A stretch of DNA of 12,039 bases from Allobrachymonas sp. (GTDB lineage: Bacteria > Pseudomonadota > Gammaproteobacteria > Burkholderiales > Burkholderiaceae), in contig JAUMXD010000043.1 of the NCBI GenBank assembly GCA_030529305.1, positions 1 to 12,039 on the forward strand, read 5' to 3'. The notes beneath the pieces were generated by a model. The model was not told the origin of the DNA, ran no database searches, and saw nothing but the letters and a program-made list of their open reading frames with translations. A program made the translations under genes and the position numbers. Below are positions 7,669-12,039 of this stretch, piece by piece; the first letter of the stretch is position 1; each line of letters begins with the position of its first letter.

Positions 7669-10600
7669 ATGAATTTGACTTTAATGCTTCCTCAGCAGAA
7701 CCTGGTTTTGCGGGCATTTGCAGCCTTGATTGATGCTGCGCCCAGCAAGATCCAATACGATGAACACTTGGCGTTCATCAAGGATAATGGTGTTGACGGC
7801 TACGTTGCCGCCCTGAATGGAATTTTTGAGCATGTGTCTGATGCAGACTTGGCTGCCGCGCTGCTCAAAAACACCGGTCTGGACACGATTGACCTGGAAG
7901 GCGATGGCAATACGGACAACATGGCCGTCGCCACAGCTTTCGTCCAGTCCCATGCAAGCAACCGCGTGGGCGCCATGCTGGATTTGACAGTCGAGTTGCT
8001 CAAGCTCCAATCGGGCACGGATGCCGTGGCAGGCGTTGCCAAAGCGTTCAAGGCCAAAATCGATGGCGGCTACGCTTATGCAATCAATGAAGCCAACACG
8101 GTGATTCAGTACTACAGCCAGGCCCGCGAATTTGCCCTGAGCGATGGCAAGGACGTGTTGACCGGCTCTGCCTTGAATGATTTCTTCAAGGCGCACATCC
8201 AGCACAACGACAACACCCTGCAGTCGGGCGACGTTCTGGATGGCGGTGCAGGCCGCGACGTGCTGTATGCCGATATCGGCAACTCGCAGAACTTTGCCAT
8301 CACGCCCGAAACCAGGAGCATCGAAGATGTCAAGATCCGCTCCCAGGCTTTGGGCCAAGACTCCTCGGACGGCAACCTGAATGCCCGGGATGTCAAGATC
8401 GACGCGCAGCGCATGAAGGATGTGCTGAACTGGGAAAACATTGACAGCCGTGCCGACCTGGTGATCGAAGATGTTCGCATCAACGACAACCAGATCACCA
8501 AGGACATCACCATCACCATGCGTGACACCCAGCAGGGTCATGTGGACTATGGTGTGTACTTCGACCAGAACTCCCTGCGCAACTTCACCAACGCCGATTC
8601 GCAAATCAATTTGCGCGTGCTGGATACCCACAACACCAATCTGCTGGGCAGCCCCAGCCTGAAAGACAGCCCCTACGGCAAATTCGTCTTTTATGCGAAG
8701 GAAACGGGTTCTCCGGCCCCCTTTGCCCAGATCACGTTTGAGAGTCAAGAAATGCAGGACGCTCAAACGCTGGGTGAAATGGTGGCTGCGATGCAAAAAC
8801 TTGCAGATGCGCAGTTCGGCCCGGGCGCGGTAGGCGTTGAATTGGGCGCCATTTACAACGTGGTTGATTCGGTGAGCGGTAGAAACGTGCAGGGCAGGGA
8901 AATCGTGATCAAGGCCCACGGCAACATCACTTTCAACACCACGCTGGCGGATTCTGGCTGGTGGTCCAACGGGGTCGTACCCCCTGTTTCCGGTCTGTAT
9001 ACAGACTACAACACGGCTGTTCAGGTGGACACTCAATTGGTTACTTCCAAAGTGGTGCTGGACTATGTGGGCCGCAGCTCCAACGGTGGCGATCTGGTGA
9101 TTGGCGGCACATCGATCGGTGACACCTCTACCTCCAAGGGTGTGCAACGCTTCGAAATCGAGGTGCAGGACGACAGCCGCCTGCAAACCATTTCCTCGAC
9201 CAACAACACCCTGCGCGAAGTCAGCATCGTCAACGGCGAAACCGACCGCGTGGCAGATGCCCACACCACGAAGGAAGAGGGCGCAGGCCTGCTGCGTGTG
9301 AATGGTCAAGTGCCTGGCGCGGCCGCCGTTGCTGCGCAATTGCCTGGCGGTTCGACCAGCCTGTACGGCTTCCAGGATGTGCGCCTGATTGACGGCTCTG
9401 CCATGAAGGGCAAGCTGGAGTTCACGGCCGAGCTGACAGACGCTGCCCGTGAAAAATACCTCAAGCTGAAGGATGTCCAGCCTGATCCGCTGGCAGAAAA
9501 CGTGAAGGTGGCTTACAGCGGCGGCGCCAATGGCGACAAGATGGTGGTGGACATCGACGCCACGCTGACCGCTTCGCGCAGCACCGTTAAAGTGGGCATG
9601 GCCGACTTCACGTTCGACTTCAATGGCAATGCAGGCAATGACGAAATCAACGTCGCCATTGACCGCAACAGTGTGGCTTCTACCCGCGAAGGCGCTGAGC
9701 ACACGCTCAAGGATGTGACGAAATTCGACACCATTCTCGCGGGTGATTTGAACATTCTGCGCGGCAACACCGAAGCTTGGTATCACAACCACCGCAACAA
9801 CGATAACGTGCGCATTGATGCTGGCGAAGGCAATGATGTGATCAAGACGCCTGGTGTGGGTGACTTCTTCATCTTTGCCGGTACGGGCTCCGATACCGTC
9901 TATGCCGACAATACGGGCGCTGACCAAGTGAACATTGGCGGCGCGCCTGTGCGCAGCAAGGCCGCTTGGGTGTTCAATACCGACAACCAGAACTTGCCGG
10001 CTGATGCTACACAGCAGTTGGGCAATCTCCAGTCCGAGGAAGTCAGAACCGTTGCTTCCTACGGTGTGGAAGTGCGTGTCAACTACCGTGGCTTGTTGTC
10101 TAATCGCATTGCGATTGATGACAAAGCAGACTACCAAGCCACCCAGCTGGACATCAACCAGGCCATCAAGAAAGCCATCAACGACGACGCTGTGCTCAGC
10201 AAGCTGCTGCAGGCCGAAGACGGCCCCCATGGCACGCTGGTGGTTCTCTCCAAGGTGGACGGGGTTCATAACGACGTTGCGCTGGATGTCCAGTTCTTCG
10301 ATCCGCCTTTGGCGAGCCTCACCAATGAAGTGGTTGCCGGCTACAACGCGGCCAACGGCTTGGCTCTTGCCAACGCGGCGGCTGTGCTGGCTGATATCCA
10401 GGCGAAGGTTACGGCAAACGCCCCGGGTTCTCTGGCTTTCGAAGGCTATCTGAACACCCGCATGGGTCTGGATGATGCTATGGCGAACGTGGACGGTGAT
10501 ATCAGCATCACGACCAGCGACAACCTCATCTTCCCGGGCGTGGACAACGATGTTGACGTGATCGTGCTGGGCACGACAAGCGACGGCGTGACCGAGCTGG

Positions 10601-11073
10601 GTTCGAGCAATGATGTGGTTGCTTTCCAGGGCGTGTTTGGTCGCGATGTCATCGTGAACTTCAACGCAGGTGCGCTGGCTGTAGGCGGTGACCAGGTCGA
10701 CTTCACGAGAGTGGGTGGCCGCGGCACCCTGCTCCAGGCTTGGAAACCTGTGATCGCGGTTGAAGCCGCTGCAGTCGATGGCCAGATCGAGCGCGTGGCT
10801 TACACGAACGCAGGCCCGTTGCGCAACGACTCGGTAGAGGCAGTGAAGGCGCTGTATCAGGCGACTGATAACGTGGTGCGCGCCGCTGCAGCCACCGAGA
10901 TTTATGTGGCAGTAGATGCGGCGCGAGTGGGCCATGTCTACCAGGTGATTGACGGCACCGCCGCAGGCGATTTGCAAGTCAACTTCTTGGGTCAGCTCAC
11001 CATCGCCGGCGATCCGACTGTTGCCACGGCTTTCGACTGGACAGTGGCTGTGGGCGGCAACTTCGCTGGCTGA
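7669..11073 (+). CDS. Large RTX-like S-layer / type I secreted surface protein (putative)
   Basis: This is a 1134-residue acidic protein without a single cysteine and without a Sec signal peptide. Residues 10-160 are helical and resemble the DUF4214-like N-terminus of RsaA-type S-layer proteins (RAFAALIDAAPSKIQYDEHL, then several Ala-rich helices), a region that anchors RsaA to lipopolysaccharide. Residues 160-203 hold an RTX-like stretch (LTGSALNDFF, then GGAGRDVLY). Residues 210-700 are mainly predicted beta, Asn/Asp/Thr-rich. More RTX-like units follow at 718-747 (AGEGNDVIK, AGTGSDTVY). Residues 955-1013 look like a closing beta-roll (SSNDVVAF, FGRDVIVNFNAG, GDQVDFT). The C-terminus ends FDWTVAVGGNFAG and probably holds an uncleaved type I secretion signal. 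Calcium binding and a surface lattice are inferred. The gene avoids TTA, CTA and TCA codons after codon 5, suggesting high expression. No secretion ABC transporter, membrane fusion protein or outer-membrane channel is in the window. Alternatives are a large adhesin or a filament protein. Confidence 0.75.
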   Translation: MNLTLMLPQQNLVLRAFAALIDAAPSKIQYDEHLAFIKDNGVDGYVAALNGIFEHVSDADLAAALLKNTGLDTIDLEGDGNTDNMAVATAFVQSHASNRVGAMLDLTVELLKLQSGTDAVAGVAKAFKAKIDGGYAYAINEANTVIQYYSQAREFALSDGKDVLTGSALNDFFKAHIQHNDNTLQSGDVLDGGAGRDVLYADIGNSQNFAITPETRSIEDVKIRSQALGQDSSDGNLNARDVKIDAQRMKDVLNWENIDSRADLVIEDVRINDNQITKDITITMRDTQQGHVDYGVYFDQNSLRNFTNADSQINLRVLDTHNTNLLGSPSLKDSPYGKFVFYAKETGSPAPFAQITFESQEMQDAQTLGEMVAAMQKLADAQFGPGAVGVELGAIYNVVDSVSGRNVQGREIVIKAHGNITFNTTLADSGWWSNGVVPPVSGLYTDYNTAVQVDTQLVTSKVVLDYVGRSSNGGDLVIGGTSIGDTSTSKGVQRFEIEVQDDSRLQTISSTNNTLREVSIVNGETDRVADAHTTKEEGAGLLRVNGQVPGAAAVAAQLPGGSTSLYGFQDVRLIDGSAMKGKLEFTAELTDAAREKYLKLKDVQPDPLAENVKVAYSGGANGDKMVVDIDATLTASRSTVKVGMADFTFDFNGNAGNDEINVAIDRNSVASTREGAEHTLKDVTKFDTILAGDLNILRGNTEAWYHNHRNNDNVRIDAGEGNDVIKTPGVGDFFIFAGTGSDTVYADNTGADQVNIGGAPVRSKAAWVFNTDNQNLPADATQQLGNLQSEEVRTVASYGVEVRVNYRGLLSNRIAIDDKADYQATQLDINQAIKKAINDDAVLSKLLQAEDGPHGTLVVLSKVDGVHNDVALDVQFFDPPLASLTNEVVAGYNAANGLALANAAAVLADIQAKVTANAPGSLAFEGYLNTRMGLDDAMANVDGDISITTSDNLIFPGVDNDVDVIVLGTTSDGVTELGSSNDVVAFQGVFGRDVIVNFNAGALAVGGDQVDFTRVGGRGTLLQAWKPVIAVEAAAVDGQIERVAYTNAGPLRNDSVEAVKALYQATDNVVRAAAATEIYVAVDAARVGHVYQVIDGTAAGDLQVNFLGQLTIAGDPTVATAFDWTVAVGGNFAG

Positions 11074-11196
11074 TTTCCTTGCCTGTGTGCGCCTGCGCCA
11101 AGGCAGTTGTTGGTGCAGGGCGAAAACAGGCGGTCGGTGGCGTGCAAATGTTGCCGGTTGCCTGTTTGGCCACAAGGCGCATCCGTCAGAAGCCAA

Positions 11197-11214
11197 GCGG
11201 CTCGCCAGAGCCGC
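11197..11214 (+). repeat. Hairpin preceding the surface-protein terminator
   Basis: GCGGCTC (11197-11203) pairs with GAGCCGC (11208-11214) over a GCCA loop. It has no T tail of its own and stands 11 bases before the terminator stem. It may protect the 3' end of the mRNA. Confidence 0.5.
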
Positions 11215-11225
11215 GCGGCTTTACT

Positions 11226-11256
11226 ACCCCGCTTTCGCAAGGAGGCGGGGTTTTTT
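11226..11256 (+). terminator. Intrinsic terminator of the surface-protein gene
   Basis: CCCCGC (11227-11232) pairs with GCGGGG (11245-11250), extended by a T-G and a T-A pair inside, followed by six T residues. It starts about 150 bases after the stop codon and is oriented with the gene. Confidence 0.88.
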
Positions 11257-12039
11257 CTTGCCTCGAGCAGCCGTTCCTGTTGCGCCCAGGCATTCAGCCG
11301 TTTTTGCAAAGAGGTTTTTTGTCTTGCCGTGCCCGGCTCGGCCTAAACGACAAGCCGCTTGCCGCAAGAAGGCGGTTTTCTGCCCAGGGCGGCAAGGCGC
11401 AAGGGCCAGCGCCAGTAAAAAATAGGCAGTGAGAGGAAAGCAGGAAAGCGGCCAGCCTTGGAAGCGTGCGGCGCTGTGGCCTGGAGGGAGAGAACGGGGG
11501 GCAGGGCAGAAGGCTGTTGCCGCGCCAATGGCAAGGGAGCTATGCGCCTGTTTGCGATCATTTTGCAGCGCGATGCAATCGGAAAGGGGCCAGAGAGGGA
11601 TGCGGGCGCAAGCCCGGGTCTGCGGCGAAGCAGCATGATCCGTGCTGAGCGCCCCGGATGTGCAGGGAAGGCGCATGCAGCGCGGTGCGGAGCCCAGTTC
11701 GAGCGCCTGCGGGAGAGTAGTGAGCAGCTGCTCGAAAAAAGAGGGGCGTTAGGAGGGGCGTTTTTCGGAAGTCTTGCGCAAAAGCAGGCTGCCCAGGGGG
11801 CAACTGGGGCCAGCGAGAAGGCCTGGCAGAAAGGAGCAGGCAGGCCAGCAAGCGGCAGGCTGGAAGGGTTTGCCCTGAAATACGCAATGGCTGGCCTTTT
11901 GTGCGGCGTGGCGTGCTGGGCAAGCTTGTCTCGTTTTTGCGAGCGATGCGGGGCAGAACGACGCCAGGCTGCCAGGCAAGGTTGCCCAAAGCGCGTCTGG
12001 AAGCAAAGTGCGGCAAAACAAGATACGCTGGCCGACAAC
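11257..12039. other. Gene-poor, purine-skewed DNA to the window edge
   Basis: There are 780 bases without a gene I can support. From about 11400 on, the plus strand is visibly rich in G and A. The longest frame is on the minus strand (11343-12038, possibly entering from beyond the edge); its translation is Pro/Ala/Ser/Arg/Cys-rich with no motif, typical of an antisense shadow of skewed DNA. Small signals are a 12-base palindrome GAGCAGCTGCTC at 11722-11733 and a 10-base direct repeat GAGGGGCGTT at 11741-11750 and 11753-11762. Whether it precedes a gene outside the window cannot be seen. Confidence 0.5.
11741..11762. repeat. Short direct repeat inside an A/T-run inverted repeat
   Basis: GAGGGGCGTT occurs twice with a 12-base period. 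The pair is enclosed by CGAAAAA (11733-11739) and TTTTTCG (11761-11767), which are complementary, with a 12-base palindrome directly to the left. No function is apparent. Confidence 0.35.

Noticed and set aside
7681..11196. 1171-codon minus-strand open frame covering the whole surface-protein gene
   Set aside because: It is codon-aligned antisense to a well-supported gene and open only because that gene lacks TTA, CTA and TCA codons; the translation matches no family.
11343..12038. 231-codon minus-strand frame at the right edge
   Set aside because: Pro/Ala/Ser/Arg-rich translation without motif, typical of the opposite strand of purine-skewed DNA.

Overview
The window reads as chromosomal DNA of a GC-rich betaproteobacterium, most likely Burkholderiales, family Comamonadaceae. 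The basis is the residue-level look of RppH, RadC, IspH and SerS, the rppH/CNP1-family pairing and the fkpB-ispH pairing. This placement comes from recognising families, not from a database search. The left 6.7 kb is ordinary housekeeping DNA. The right 5.3 kb is one large surface-protein gene with gene-poor DNA on both sides.

Layout. Positions 1-671 hold rppH (RNA pyrophosphohydrolase, 5' end outside the window), which overlaps by 4 bases an exported CNP1-like protein gene (668-1276). An intrinsic terminator follows at 1343-1374. radC lies convergently on the minus strand (1510-2214). A 357-base gap separates it from the divergent pair fkpB (2572-3051, FKBP-type prolyl isomerase) and ispH (3048-4103, last step of the MEP isoprenoid pathway), which also overlap by 4 bases. 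A weak terminator-like hairpin (4112-4155) precedes serS (4196-5539). A strong terminator lies about 250 bases past serS (5785-5811). Next come a small haemerythrin HHE-domain protein (5898-6389), a complete tRNA-Ser with anticodon CGA (6593-6684) and its terminator (6708-6737).

After about 930 bases without a convincing gene comes the main accessory feature. It is a 1134-residue, cysteine-free, acidic protein (7669-11073) with a helical N-terminus like that of RsaA-type S-layer proteins, scattered RTX-like Gly/Asp nonapeptides and a beta-roll-like C-terminal region. It is best read as a type I secreted S-layer or surface protein. Its upstream region is structured: A-tracts in rough helical phase, a perfect 14-base dyad, a possible -10 box, two adjacent hairpins of which the second looks like an intrinsic terminator, then a good Shine-Dalgarno. 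A terminator closes the gene at 11226-11256. The last 780 bases contain no gene I can support.

How the genes work together. rppH and the CNP1-like gene are translationally coupled, as are fkpB and ispH. SerS and tRNA-Ser(CGA) form an enzyme/substrate neighbourhood, though not an operon, since a terminator and another gene lie between them. The surface-protein gene is a single-gene unit with no secretion ABC transporter in the window, so its exporter must be encoded elsewhere. The most interesting material is the leader of the surface-protein gene and the protein itself. I found no CRISPR array, insertion sequence, integrase or clear defence system.
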